DNA of 64,000 nt from Talpa occidentalis (GCF_014898055.3 NW_023605083.1:65961715-66025714); one strand, 5' to 3'; shown: positions 21,446 to 33,620, counted from the first letter of the stretch. Made by a program: numbers and translations. The notes: generated by a model not told the origin, from the sequence alone.

Positions 21446-21834
21446 ACAAACATTCGATCTTCTGTGATAGTCTCACACACCCCTGAGGCTTGTTTAGAAT
21501 GGATAATTTCCATTGCTCTACCATTCACTGCCTCTTTCCTCAGTTTTCTCCACTCAGCTCTTGAACCAATTCATTGAATTTTTCATTTTTTATTGTATTT
21601 TTTAGTTCTAAGATTATCAGATTATCAGATTATCACTTTATATCCTAGTGGATATAAAGAAGTCTATTATAATAGACTTCTATTTGTTTGTGAAGACTTT
21701 CTATTTCTTTGCTATGACTTTCTATTTGTTTGATGATGCTTTCATTTTCTTCAAAACTATTTCTCCATTAATTGTCCATTAAAATATTACTAGGGTTGCT
21801 TTTTTTCTTTTTACTAGGGTTACCTTAAAATCTT
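21446..21834. other. AT-rich sequence containing two overlapping inverted repeats
   Basis: 'attatcag' is repeated in tandem near 21612-21634. A hairpin (21636-21659) and a palindrome (21658-21681) follow. No gene was recognised. Confidence 0.5.
21658..21681. repeat. 24-bp perfect palindrome
   Basis: Left half agaagtctatta and right half taatagacttct are exact complements with no spacer. It overlaps the preceding hairpin with arms ctttatatcc and ggatataaag (21636-21659) by two bases. Confidence 0.95.
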
Positions 21835-22085
21835 ATTTTTTTAATTTATTTTTACTTATACAAAAGCTGGGGTACAGGCCAGAGTCGTGGGAGGATGAGA
21901 GACAGAGCGGGGAGCAGAACAGGCAAACTGACTGAAATACATTGCTGAGGGGAGCAGCGAGTGAGGCAGAAGTCTGTGTCACCATGTGGGATTCTCCCTG
22001 GCCGGCCGGGGATTGAACTTATGTTGCGGAGGCTGCGGCCAGCTTCACAGCGCTGCACTCAACCCGCTGCCCCACCAGGGAGGCC
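21835..22085 (-). mobile_element. tRNA-derived SINE, type B
   Basis: Antisense copy with type B end (ggggtacaggccagag) and head ending 'ccaccagggaggccc'. Direct repeats cttaaaatctt (21824-21834) and tttaaaatctt (22090-22100) flank it. Confidence 0.9.
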
Positions 22086-22100
22086 CTGCTTTAAAATCTT

Positions 22101-23074
22101 TTTAAGATACTGCTAACATCTCTGTCATCCTGATTTTGGCATCTATTGATTATCATGTTTCATTCCGTTTGAGATCATTCTGAGTATTGGCATGATGAGT
22201 GATTTTCAATTGAAATTACAAGACCATATTATAAAATTCTGGGTCTTATTTACATAGTTTATTCAAATAAGGACTTTCTCTGCCACTGTTCTGGCAGGGA
22301 GAGGAAGATTACCACCTTGGCCAGCTGGAGATAAAAATTCAAGTTCCTGTCTTGATGTCTGCTGGTACCCAAGACTTGGCGTCTCACTGATTACACATGG
22401 GCAGGAGTCTGGCTTCCTATATAATCTCCATGGACACCACAGTGGGGCTGGCTTCATTATTGGGGATAAGGGTGAAAGTTTGACTTCCCAGCAGGCATCT
22501 AACACTGTCTAAGTGGGGAAGGGAGTAGCAGGCTGCTGTTGAAATGCTGGCATTCCACATAGTCACCCATGATATGTAGGATACAGGATTTTTGGGGTGG
22601 TGAGGATAAAAGTCCTGTTCCCAACATGACCTTCTCTGGTATCACCCAGTCTTGGGTATTGAGGTGTTTTGTTACAGTATTGTGAGGGTGAAAGTCTAAC
22701 TGCTCTTAGCATTTGCTGGTGTGGTTGTGTCACTGTTTTTTGGTGATGTTTGAGTACAATAGACTGGTTATTGCCTAACATCTTTAGTCTTGCTATTTTC
22801 TCTGCTTGCTTAACCTTGTTCTTACGTGTATATCTCATGTACAATATCCAGAGTTTGTAGTTATATTTATTAGGAGAAAAGTAGTTCTAGTCCATCTTCC
22901 TGGATTTGAAAGTCTGTAATCTGTAATTTTGAATGCTTATAACCTCCTGGCAAAACATGATACTCTCATTGTTTTAGACTTAAATTTTTTATAGCAGTTT
23001 TAAGCAATTCAAATTCATTGTGTACATTATTTTTTTTGTTCCCAATTAACAATAGGTGATATGTCATTATCTCA
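22101..23074. other. Unassigned non-coding sequence
   Basis: No gene or repeat was recognised. Confidence 0.45.
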
Positions 23075-23185
23075 ATTTAACAGATAAGGACTGACATTCA
23101 GAAAGGATAAAGGACTTTGCTAAGCAAAAAGTAAAGTCAGGATTTAACCCTGATCTCTTGCACATATTCTTTTCTGTACTATCCT
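23075..23185 (-). repeat. MIR SINE relic
   Basis: 'tttaacagataaggactgac' and 'agtcaggatttaaccctgat' are the antisense MIR core and box B side. Confidence 0.55.
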
Positions 23186-23749
23186 GACTCACATATATAG
23201 TCAAGCTCTTAATTCTATACTCTCCAGGCTGATGATCTACCTCTGGAGTTTTTGTAACTCATGCTGACTGAAAGACAAATTCTAAGGCAGAATAATTAAA
23301 ATGATAAGAGATCCAGGAGTCAGGATATAGTAAATATGACTGAAGAAAACTAAGTAGTGGTGAATATTTTGTCTTCATGAAATGGATGACACATTTGAAT
23401 TATTCTGTGGATCTCAAGAGAACATTATTAGAACTAAAGATAATGTGTTTCAAGGATACTAATTTTAATTTCATTATAAGGAAGAGCAGTTACAGATGTC
23501 TAAAATGAAGATGAATTGTTTCTGGTAGTAATGAACACCCATGTTGAGTGAGAGCAAGAAGGAGCTGGATTACTCTGAAGTATTCAGAGTTTGGGGAGCT
23601 ATGACACCAAAGCTCTCTCTAACTCTCATGGTCTTTAGCACAGATTCTGCCGTATACCAACTATGTGATGTTAGACTCATCTTTTTTTTTTTTTCAATAT
23701 GTCAGCATAGATCTGTTTGTTTTTGCAGACCCACAGGAAAACTATTTTA
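23186..23749. other. Unassigned non-coding sequence
   Basis: No gene or repeat was recognised. Confidence 0.45.
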
Positions 23750-24303
23750 ACTCTTTTTTATTTTATTTATTTTTTATTTAAATATTTTATTTTATATAAT
23801 TCTTACATCATTTTTCATCTTTGCACAATGTATGTATTTTCATTTTGGTTATATTCCCCATACAATTGCACCTCCCCCCTTATTTTGACTCTAGTTCTTC
23901 CTTCCCCTTCACCCCCATAGTGTCTCTCTGGTTTATAGTTGATTGTTGATATTGATTTTTACTTTGCATTGATTAGTCTTTTTCCTGGTCTCTTATTTAG
24001 ATTTTCTAAATTCCTGCTATGAGTGAGACCATCCGGTATTTTTCTTCTTCTTTCTGACTTATTTCGCTGAGCATGATCCCTTCTAGCTCCATCCATGTTG
24101 CTGCAAACTACATGTGTTTATCTTTTTTGATTGCTGAGTAATATTCCATTGTATATATGTACCACATCTTCTTGATCCAGTCATCTATTTTTGGGCATTT
24201 GGGTTGTTTCCATAGCTTATCTATTGTAAATAGTGCGGCTACAAACATAGGTGTGCAGGTGCCCTTTGGAATTAATGTTTCTGTGTCATTTGGGTAAATA
24301 CCT
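23750..24303 (-). mobile_element. L1 3' end, antisense, 5'-truncated
   Basis: The antisense 3' UTR (tcatttttcatctttgcaca, ttttcattttggttatattc) is followed by the antisense C-terminal ORF2 segment, which reads on the minus strand as MEYYSAIKKDKHM. The T/A-rich start is the tail. I found no clear target duplication and no inversion. Confidence 0.85.
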
Positions 24304-24319
24304 TTTCTATGGAATGGGT

Positions 24320-24425
24320 ATAAAAACAATGCCAGTCCCCAGAGATAATTGTAAGGACTAGGTAATATAATGTGTAAAATATAAAATGTTTAGCACTGTG
24401 CCTAGCATGTAGAGAGCACAAACAT
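24320..24425 (+). repeat. MIR SINE relic
   Basis: 'agcactgtgcctagcatgta' and 'gagcacaaac' fit the MIR 3' part. Confidence 0.5.
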
Positions 24426-24432
24426 TAGCAGC

Positions 24433-24476
24433 AATGATGATGATGATGATGATGATGGTGATGATGATAATGATCA
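24433..24476 (+). repeat. (GAT)n microsatellite
   Basis: About ten ATG/GAT units with interruptions. Confidence 0.95.
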
Positions 24477-24557
24477 CGACCATGACATTGTGGGTTCAAA
24501 CGGTACTTGCAAGATCTTTTAAGGGCTTACATTACTGCTATAGGAAGAGAGGCTGAG

Positions 24558-25218
24558 TAATAATATTCCATTGTGTATAAGTATCACATCTTCTTGATCC
24601 AGTCATCTATTTTTGGGCATTTGGGTTGTTTCCATAGCCTAACTATTGTAAATAGTGCTGCTATAAACATAGGGGTGCAGGTGCCCTTTTGAATTAATGT
24701 TTCTGTGTCCTTTGGGGAAATACCTAGGAGTGGAATTGCTGGATCATATGGAAGTTCCATCTTTAGCAGGTTGAGGACACTACAGTGGCAAGGTGGTGGG
24801 GAGGGAGTAGGATCAAAGCAAGGGGGGTGGGACTTGTATGGGGACTATAACCAAGATGAAAATGCATACATTGTGCAAAAACAAAAAATGATGTAAAAAA
24901 AGGTAAAACAAAAAAAAAGAAAAAAAATTAAAAATTAAAAAAAAAGAAAGGGGTCTCCCTGGTGGTGCAGGCAGTTGAGTGCAGTGCTATGAAGCTGTCC
25001 GCAGCCTGTGCAGTGCCAGTTTGATCCCTGCCGGCCTCAGAGCAACCCACATGGTGAGCAGACCTCTCCTGTCTTGCCTGCTGCTCCCCTCAGCAGTGTA
25101 TTTCATCAGTATGACTGTTCTGTTCCCTGCTCTGTTTCTGGTGAATTCTCTCACCCTCCCATGCATCTGGCCTGTACCCCGATTCTTGTACAAATAAAAT
25201 AAATCTTTAAAAAAAAAG
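24558..25218 (+). mobile_element. L1 insertion with 5' inversion and a SINE in its tail
   Basis: Antisense ORF2 3'-end sequence (24558 to about 24777) switches to sense 3' UTR (about 24790-24948: gggagggagtaggatcaaag, gatgaaaatgcatacattgt). Imperfect target duplication aggaagagaggctgag (24542-24557) and agaaagagaggttgaa (25222-25237). The A-rich tail received a SINE (24951-25217). Confidence 0.82.
24951..25217 (+). mobile_element. tRNA-derived SINE, type B
   Basis: Head 'gggtctccctggtggtgcag', decayed box B (gtttgatcc), body 'ctcccctcagcagtgta', type B end 'catctggcctgtaccccg', AATAAA, AATCTTT and an A tail. It is set in the A-rich tail of the preceding L1, so its target repeat cannot be delimited. 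Confidence 0.9.
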
Positions 25219-25237
25219 GAAAGAAAGAGAGGTTGAA

Positions 25238-26449
25238 GAACCGATTAATGGAATCTTAAATAATAAAGATAGATGTAAATAATGTAAATTATATTACATA
25301 CAAACTGTCCATGAATAGCTTATTATTTCAGAACTGATCTGAACTGATACTTGAGATAGATTGAATTTGGGGTACATCCATGTACAGTGCAAGTCTCCAC
25401 CTTCACATTTCTGTTTGATCTTTGCTGAGTCCCTTGATATCACCTAGACTAGAAATTTCTTTTTCAAAAAGATGAGATTTAAATTTTGTCTAAATTTTGT
25501 CCTAGCTTTGAGATTTGGTTATGTTCCTTTTTGAAATGAACCCACATGCACTAAAAGGGTCAGAAACACTGTATGTATCATTGAATTGTTAATTCTCTAT
25601 GCTTCCCATTCTCTGTCTCAGAGAAATTCACATTATCAGGCCCCCAGAAAACCTTACCCCAATTGCCTTCATGTTTTAGAAGCAGTGATTTCATGGACCA
25701 CTGCCATCTCTTCTGGGCCTCACTTTCTTAGATGAATTAGCTCTTTCCAACATTTCTTACAAAATTCCTGACCCTGTCGGGGAGAAGTTAGTATACTTAT
25801 TTCACTTTTCTCTTAAAAGGAAAAGACTTCAAGGAGTTTGGGAATTGGGGGTGGTTCCAAATAAGACACTTTCAGAGTTAGATCACTTTTAATGATGAAA
25901 TATTTTCCATACAATCTGTTTTAACAGTTTCATCTATTTAAGCATGGTAGACATCACAGAGGTACCTGCTTCTCATGCAGAAGTTCTATAGGAAGTCAGA
26001 GCCTTCCATTGACTAAGGGGTCTCCCCAGCCATAAGAGCTATTTCCAGTCAACTCTGTGAGTTAGTGGTGGAAGATAGCCCTGGAGACATCTTTACTCCC
26101 AACAAGTTGCAGCACCAATGTTTTCAGTAACTCAAATAAAAAATCTTCCTACTCTATCATTCCTTACAATCAATTAAGTCTCCATGTTCAGCACACTATT
26201 CTTTTAAAATGTTTTCTTATATTCCAGTCTTCAGCACCAGTAACACTTCCAGTAGGCTGGATTATTGTTGGGACTGTTATGGTGCCTAGAATTGAGTTTC
26301 TTTGCTTCACTATGTGAGGCTTTGTCTCACCATTCGCTTCAATGTGACCTTTTGGATCATGATGAGATATCTCAAGTATCAATAAGTTTAATAATATATT
26401 TTATTATAAATCTGAGCACTGTTCATTCATTGTTCCAAGTCTTCCTGTA
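25238..26449. other. Unassigned non-coding sequence
   Basis: No gene or repeat was recognised. Confidence 0.45.
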
Positions 26450-26960
26450 GTTTCCCATCACCTATGGGACAAAGTTCAAGTCTCATATGCAGCATGAAGC
26501 ATTTCTCATGATCCTTCCACCCTCTTTTGTCAATTTTAGTTCTCACCAAGAATCCTTTTGTACCCAAGGTCTAAAGCAATGAACTACTGGCATTTCATCT
26601 ATGCGTCATACTTTCCAATTCTTCTGGACTCTTGTAATTCTATTACTTTTGCCTTCCACTGCCCTTCCCCTCAAAATCCTAAACTTAGCAAACACACTAT
26701 TTCACTATGAAGAATCACTTTAACTGTCACCTCTTCTATAATATCCCTTCTGATTACTGAGGTATTTTTGTTTCTTTATGTGCTCATTAGACTTTAATAA
26801 GAGTATTGTACTATATTTATTTTATCATTTTTTTCCTTATAGATCATGGATGCTAGAAGGAAAGAGATGACCTCCTTTTCTTTCTTTTATGCACAGGTAT
26901 CTCTGATTCTTTATTAATATATTAAGAAATAATAAGTACATACTTTGTGGATAACTAATT
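26450..26960 (+). repeat. L2 LINE relic
   Basis: Resembles L2 3' sequence: 'caaagttcaagtctcat', 'actgtcacctcttctataat', 'atcccttctgatta', then 'tagatcatggatgctagaag'. Strongly diverged. Confidence 0.6.
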
Positions 26961-27299
26961 ATTTCATTCAGATGTGAGAACATATTTGAAAGAAATAAAA
27001 AAGGGACTAGTGGGATATATGAACATGGAAAACCAAGAAAGAAGATTAGTGGAAAAATACTGAAAATGGTGTTGGCAAGGTGGTTAGCGACAACATAAAT
27101 TTTGCAGCCTGGAAGCCTTGTATTTCCTTGAGCAAAGATTCAGCATGAGTCTGGGGTCATCGTTAGGACACAAGACATCTGGGGGTTAAGCTAAAATTTA
27201 GTTAAATATCTTAGCAGAATGTTTGGGCAACTCCTCTGTGCTGCATGGAAGTTCACAGAACAAAGAGCAAAAATACAGATGGAATAAGGGAGGTGCTAT
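26961..27299. other. Unassigned non-coding sequence
   Basis: No gene or repeat was recognised. Confidence 0.45.
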
Positions 27300-27755
27300 T
27301 GTCAGGTGTGTTATGGAATAGTATCCCCAAAGTTGTTCACATCAGGGTCCCTAGAAACTTACTGGGCAAAAGGGACTTTGCAGTAGTGATTAAGTTAAGA
27401 ACACTGAGATGAATAGATTGGCCTTGATGATCTGATTGTAAGAAGAGTCAGGATTCGAGGAGAAGTAATGACAGAGCAGAGTTCAGAGACAGAGATTTGA
27501 AGATACTGTTGACTTTGAACATGAGTCAGGAGCCAGGGGCCAGGATGAGGACAGCCTCAAGAAGTTGGACTAGGCAAGGGAATGGTTTCTTCCCTGGAGC
27601 CTCCAGAAAGAATACAGCCTTGTTAATGTCTAGATGTTAGCCCTTTAAGAACCATTTTACACTTCTGAAATTTGGAACAGTAAAATAACTGATTAGTATG
27701 ATTTTAAGCTATTGAAATATGTTGTGTTTATTGTTAGAGCAGCAAAAGACAATGC
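27300..27755 (+). repeat. Old LTR-like repeat (same family as 6322-7005)
   Basis: 'aagggactttgcagtagtga', 'ttaagttaagaacactgaga' and 'ttgttagagcagcaaaaga' match the conserved blocks of the family, in the same order. Confidence 0.55.
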
Positions 27756-28984
27756 AGCACAGTAAGCATGACTGCCCTGTTGTTCATGCATTGTTCCTCC
27801 CAGGCTCTGGTACCATGTCACTAGGATTGTAACATCCTGGGACTAAGAGTGAGTGTATACACAGGAACTTATTCCCAGAAGCATACTTCCTTGGTAGGGC
27901 AGGAACATGATTGATATTCATTTCCCCAGGAATGTCATGGCATTTGCAACGTGGCTTGTGGTTTTCATATTAATATTAACGATCTTAATGTAATCATCCT
28001 TTTATCATTTGATTGCATTTCCTTGGTGATTCAAATGACTCCCAAGCTAATTGACATTTAAAGACAGAGTGCACGCTCCCTAGATTGGCTTATTTAAACA
28101 GGAAAAGGTTGGGGGTGATTAGCATAGGAGAAAGCTCATTTCTAAGTTATTTCAGTCATTTTTCACATCTGCCAGTGATGTCTATTCCAAAAGCAATATT
28201 GGCTGGGACACTGGAAGAATGTGCTAGTATTTTCAGACAGCCTGCATACTACCAGCAAAGTTTACAGAGCAGACCTGTTACTAAAGGCACAGAGATGACA
28301 ATTCTTTTCCTTGGGGGAAATCGAATGTTCCCCTTCATTGCTACTTCTCACCTCTGCTAGGCAGGTTACAGTGGACAATGTTCAGTATGTAAAGCCCTAG
28401 AAACGTGGCACTGCATATTTTATCAGCCTCCCCTGAGCCTCAGTTCTGATTCCTGCCAGATCTCATTCTTTCACATTGATGTAAGTGAGTTACAGACTCA
28501 GGTTTTAAGTAAGATGTCAGGGTGTGAATAACTGCAGGGTAATTATAACTACTGGGAATGGAGGACATCTTAAGTACCATAAACTGTGCTAGGCACTTTG
28601 TATTTATTTCACTTATATAACCTGAGTTTTAATCTATTCAGAATGTCATTGGTTAATATGCCTGCACTACTGGTTGAATCCATTATTGGTTGGGCTTGGA
28701 AAGCAGAGAAATGAGATTCCTAATACCTGGTAGGGTTTTAAGAGAATAATGTAGGCTTCCGTTTTCTCTGCTGTAAGAAATTGGGTCATGTCCTTTGTTA
28801 TAAAAGTAGAGGCAGGGGGACTGTGTCTTCTTTATGGGATGGATAAAATCAAATGCTTGTTAAAGACCCTGTATGTATCTGTGTGCAGAACAATAGTTTG
28901 AAACTCTCTTTGCAATTAGGTTTTTCAAACACTTGGAGTGTGTGTTGTGGAATTAGATTGTCTAGTTGACCCTGGTTCCACCAG
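27756..28984. other. Unassigned non-coding sequence
   Basis: A possible MIR fragment (ctgtgctaggcactttgtat) lies near 28587. No gene was recognised. Confidence 0.45.
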
Positions 28985-29850
28985 TCATTCACTCATGTAG
29001 TCATTCATGCACTCATTTATTAACTCAACAGATATTTATCAACATCTGTGAGTATACCCTTGAGTACTGGGTATACAATGCGACCAAAACAAATCTATTG
29101 CTTTCATGAAGCTTATATTCCAGTAAAAACACAAACATGAGCCACAAGTGGAAGAGTAAGACAGGGAGAAACAGACAGGTGCATCAGGGAAGGTATTTTG
29201 GTGGCAGTGATGTTTGAGGCTCAAAAGAAGTGAGAGCAAGAGGCCATGTTCGGCTCTGGGAGAAAAGAGTCTAGATAGAGGAACAGCCAGTGCAAAGGCA
29301 GCCTTCACTCAGGAGTGACTATAGCAAATGGCTTAAGCTGGATCACCCCAAAAACCTTATAAGTTATTCACTAAGGAAGTGTTCTCAGCATGAACCTCTT
29401 AGGAAATAGAACAGACAGGACAGGAAAAGGTGAAAATTCAGGCAAAGCCAGGGTCTTAGCTTGATTTCTCTTGGAGATTATACTACACCTTAGGGAGCCA
29501 TGCAGTAAGTAAATTCTCCTAGATTCTTTCAGAACAGACATGTGGGCTAATTCCAGTTGCCTAAGACCTTTGGAGAGGATCATGGGGGTCAGCTGTTATG
29601 AGGGTATGTTTCCCAGAGTGGGAAAATGAGCAAAGGGAACCACAAATGGATCCAAGGAGACCTGGATGGAGCATGATTGTGTCTCCTTGAGCCAGTATCC
29701 TGAGCACAGTGGAAAGGGCAGAGGAGTAAAAAACTAAGGCAAGAAGGTGGTCAGGCACTAGATCATGGAAGGCCTTTGGGTTTTTATTTAATGGGATGTC
29801 TTGGAGATATTTTGAACAAGACAGGAGGGAGAATATGACTTACATTTTAA
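28985..29850 (-). repeat. Long L2 LINE relic, antisense
   Basis: Antisense L2 3' region in consensus order: 'caacagatatttatcaacat', 'gaagcttatattccagta', 'agggaaggtattttggtggc', 'cagtgcaaaggcagcc' and 'ttttatttaatgggatgtc'. Nearly 0.9 kb survives. Confidence 0.65.
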
Positions 29851-30294
29851 ATGAATCATTTAAGCTATTGTGTGAGTCAGAGACTCAGGGGAGTAAAAAC
29901 AGAAGCATCAAGACTTGTTAGGAGGTTCCTGTAGAATTCTATGGGGATTACGATCTTGGCTCTGCACTGTCCAACACAGAAGCCATTGACCAAATATGGC
30001 TGCTGAACACTTGACGTGTGACTCATTCTAATGGAGATCTGCTGTTAAGGATAAAATATGCATCAATCTTCAAAGGCTTAATAGGAATTAAAGAATGCAA
30101 ATATCTCACTAATATTTATTTTGTAATGCTCACATATTGAAATAATTGTTGTTCAAATAATTGCTTAACTAAAATCCTACTAAACATGTTAATAAAATGT
30201 TATTCAACCATCTCTCTTTCATATTTTAAATGTGGCTACTGGAAAACTTTAAATGTTTTTAAAGGTTTAAATCTTTTAAACTTTAACATTGTAT

Positions 30295-30582
30295 GGGCCT
30301 CCCTGGTGGTGCAGGCGGTTGAGCGCCACACTGTGAAGCTGTCCGCAGCCTCTGCAGCGCATGTTCGATCCTGGCTGCCAGCAAGAATCCCATATGGTGC
30401 TGCAGACCTCTCCTGTCGCGCCCACTGCTCCCCTCAGCAGTGTATTTCATCAGCCTGCCTGTTCTTTTCCCTGCTCTGTCTCTGGTAAATCCTCTCACCC
30501 TCCCACACATCTGGCCTGTACCCCTGTTCTTGTATAAATAAATAAATACTAAAAAAAAGTTTAAAAAATAAAAAAAAAAAAA
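30295..30582 (+). mobile_element. tRNA-derived SINE, type B
   Basis: Head 'gggcctccctggtggtgcag', box B region gttcgatcc, 'ctcccctcagcagtgta', type B end 'catctggcctgtacccct', (AAATA)n and an A-rich tail. The flanks repeat ttaacatt (30283-30290 and 30583-30590). Confidence 0.92.
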
Positions 30583-30594
30583 TTAACATTTTAT

Positions 30595-30870
30595 TTTATT
30601 TGTTTATTTAAAAGATTTATTTATTTATTTATACAGGCACTGGGTACAGTCAGAAGCGCGGGAGGGTGAGAGAATTCACCAGCCCCAGAGCGGGGAGTAG
30701 AACAGGCAGAAAGACCAAAGTACACTGCTGAGGGGAGCAGTGGGCGCGGCAGGAGAGGTCTGCGCTCCATGTGGAACCCTCCCCAGTGGCCGCGGATTGA
30801 ACTGGCATTGTAGAGGCTGCGGACAGCTTCGCAGCCCAGCACTCAACCGCTGCACCACAGGGGAGGCTCT
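30595..30870 (-). mobile_element. tRNA-derived SINE, type A, antisense
   Basis: Antisense copy with type A end (gcactgggtacagtcagaag) and head ending 'caccacaggggaggctc'. The flanks repeat ttaacatttta (about 30583 and about 30876). It inserted at the duplicated target of the type B SINE, so it is younger than that copy. Confidence 0.92.
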
Positions 30871-30919
30871 AAAATTTAACATTTTAGATGTGGCTCATAT
30901 ATTTCTATTGAACACCCAG

Positions 30920-31344
30920 GTTTAGACTCAGATAGTTTTTAGTGCTTAGATTCCATATATATTAACAAAGTAGAGAAGGCATGATTTGTAGATAAATAGT
31001 ATTGAGGGGTTTAAAAGTTTACCACTAAATGATGGTGATATTTTCTAAGGTGAAAAATACTGGTTGGAGGTAAAGTGCATGAGGGAGGGTAGGAAGTAGA
31101 GCTGGTTTTGAAGGAAAGTTGGAGAGGTCTAGTGGACCTTGAAATTGATATCATGAGTGAGTGGTTGGATATATGAGTCTGGAGAGCTCTAGCATGAAGA
31201 TTTATGTTTAGGAATATTTAGTACATGAATAGTTTTTAAAGTCATTGAATTGGGAACTATGATCTAAAGAATGAGTACCCAAAGAATAGATAATTGGACC
31301 AAACTGTGGAATTGTCAATCTTTTAGAAGGTCAGAAAATAATAG
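30920..31344. other. Unassigned non-coding sequence
   Basis: No gene or repeat was recognised. Confidence 0.45.
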
Positions 31345-31450
31345 ATCTTAAAAATGAGATTTGCTGGTTGTATGGTCTTGATCAACTTCCTTGTTTAAAC
31401 CTTTGTTTTATTACATACAAAAAGGGACTGGTAATAACCTACTAAATATT
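31345..31450 (+). repeat. MIR SINE relic
   Basis: 'gctggttgtatggtcttgat', 'aacttccttgtttaaacctt' and the following 'actggtaataacctac' fit the MIR sense core. Confidence 0.5.
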
Positions 31451-31924
31451 AGCTATTGCATTATTCTCCCTTTTATTGGTATTTTATGTGATCGTTTGCC
31501 AGGAACAAGGAAATCCCCAACTTAGGAGTATTTATCCAGGTTTTCTAGTATGGGAAAAATTAATGTTATTTGTCTGCCCAATCTGGGCAGGACAGAGAGT
31601 TAGGCCCTGTGTTTGCCACTCCAGTTTTGCTGCTATTTGGCACTTTTCCAGAGGCATATATTGCATCTGTGTTGCCTGGAATGGATACCAATAGGAAAAT
31701 CTGCATGGTTTTTAACAAGACCCAGAAGATGATTCAATTGGGACTCTGAGCCAGAGGTAGTCAGGCGCCATGCTGTTATAAGTGGAGAGGCAGCAGAAAT
31801 GTCTTTGTGGTTTACTCAGTAGAAATGTTAGTCTAGTTAGGTAAGTATCTCAAGAGCTAGTACCAGGGTTGCCAAGTTGGCTGGTTAACAAGAGGGAATA
31901 CATGGACTGGAGAGCCTACATTGG
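31451..31924. other. Unassigned non-coding sequence
   Basis: No gene or repeat was recognised. Confidence 0.45.
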
Positions 31925-32390
31925 TACATATGGTAGGGAGAATAAAGGCTTCCTGCAGATGTCTTGTCCGAATCCTTGAAATCTGTGAAAAAATTACTTT
32001 GCAGCTATAATGAGGTTAAGGTCAATATTGGAGGATTATTCTTGATTATCCCAGTAGCCCCTATATAATTAAAGAAATCATGGTAAGAGTGAGTCTTAAG
32101 AGTCACAGAATGAGATGTGAAGGTGGAAGCTGAGGCAAGAGAGACAGAGAGAAATTTGAATGTGTATACTACTGTCCTTGCAGGAAATGCAGGCAGTTCT
32201 AGAACTAGCAACAGCCGGAAACAGATTCTCCTCTAGACCGTCCTGAAGGAACACGTTTCTGTTGCCATCTTGATTTTCACTCAGTGAGACCAATTTGCAT
32301 TTCTGAACGATGGAACTATAAGATCATAAATTTGTGTTGTTTTGAGTTGTAAGTTGGTGGTCCTTTAATATAACAGCAAGAAGAAATGAC
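31925..32390 (+). repeat. Old LTR-like repeat (same family as 6322-7005)
   Basis: Third copy in the window: 'gcagctataatgaggttaag', 'ttgattatcccagtagccc', 'gattctcctctagaccgtcc' and 'tttgtgttgttttgagttgt'. Confidence 0.55.
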
Positions 32391-33494
32391 CACAGTGAAA
32401 CTGAAAAGCCCTGCACTTTGAGTCACAATTAGGGTGAAAATATACCTATCGGAGACTCAGTTTTCTAATAATGTTATAAATCGGAATACCATTAGGAGAA
32501 AGAAAACAAAAGCTTTCAGAAACATTCAAACAGATGTTATTTATAAACTAAGGCCCCCAAACTTTCATGGTGCCAGAGACCATGTTTGTTTTTTTAACCA
32601 AACAACTAACTTGACCTGTCACAAATGAGAAAGAGGGGGCAAGCATCAAATGAGAAAGAGGGGGCAAGAATTGTTTAAGGAAAGGGAGTTGACAGCAATG
32701 GAAGGTGAACTACCCCTCTGCCCCACAGGTGGATAAAGTGTGGGGACGTGGACGAGCATCTCACATGTAGAAATATTCTCTGTAAGAGCAAACTGCTGCC
32801 CAGCACTGGTGGGGCCATCAATGTGGAATACATATTAGGAGAATAAAAATAATGAATGTTGTCTTTGAAAACATAAGGAAAAAAAAAGCAGGTTTGGAAT
32901 GTTCAGATACTCCAGAAAGAACTAAATGTAATTTATTGAATCCCCAGGAAAATTAAATTTCATTGAAAACTGTGTTTCTATAAAGTTCTAACCCTTATAA
33001 ACTAAGAATGCCATTGAGTATGTCTTAGGTGACTTCTCAGCTGCACAGATGCCAGTAAGCCTATATTTACATATATGCATTAAGTGCTACAAATGTCTGT
33101 TTATGCTTGGATTTGGGATAGCCTTAGGAAAGAAAGTAGACATACTGCAAAAATGAGAGGGGTGGGAAATTACAAAAATATTTTATTCCAAGCACCATGC
33201 CTTATGCTTTGCATGCATTACTTTACTTACTTCTCACAAATTATCTATAAAATTGCTGCCAATAGACTGGATGTCTTGCATAAATTGCCCTGGCTTGCGC
33301 TTCCCAAAAGTTGTATACTCGGAATGGAACTTAGAGGTCTATCTGACTTTAAGACACATTGTGGAGCTGAAAAACATTATTTCCTAACATTATCCCAGAA
33401 ATAATCCAGTGATTAAAACAGTTAATTTCTGCCCGGGATAAGCAGGTATGTGGGAGCCCCTCTCCTGGTTAATCTTTATGCACAGAATTATTTT
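32391..33494. other. Unassigned sequence with a 25-bp tandem duplication
   Basis: caaatgagaaagagggggca occurs at 32622 and 32647 (unit 25 bp). An antisense MIR-like piece lies near 33185-33240. No gene was recognised. Confidence 0.5.
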
Positions 33495-33620
33495 AAACTT
33501 GAAAGAGGCCATGGACATCCAATGCACTCATTTCACATAAGGGAAAACTAGAGCCCAGATGTTAGTCTTATACCTGGGGTCACCGGGCTAATTAGATGAG
33601 AAATAAAACCTGGGATTCCT
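33495..33620 (-). repeat. MIR SINE relic
   Basis: 'tttcacataagggaaaacta', 'ggggtcaccgggctaatt' and 'aaaacctgggattcc' fit antisense MIR. Confidence 0.55.

Larger units (their letters stand above)
29962..30919 (+). mobile_element. hAT-type non-autonomous MER element carrying two SINEs
   Basis: The left end 'tctgcactgtccaacaca' and the right end 'atttctattgaacaccca' are degenerate inverted ends of a common eutherian DNA-transposon relic (ends like cagtgctgtccaatag). The interior matches in order: 'aatatggctgctgaacactt', 'tttaaatgtggctactggaa' and 'gatgtggctcatat'. Two SINEs interrupt it. I do not name the subfamily. Confidence 0.6.
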
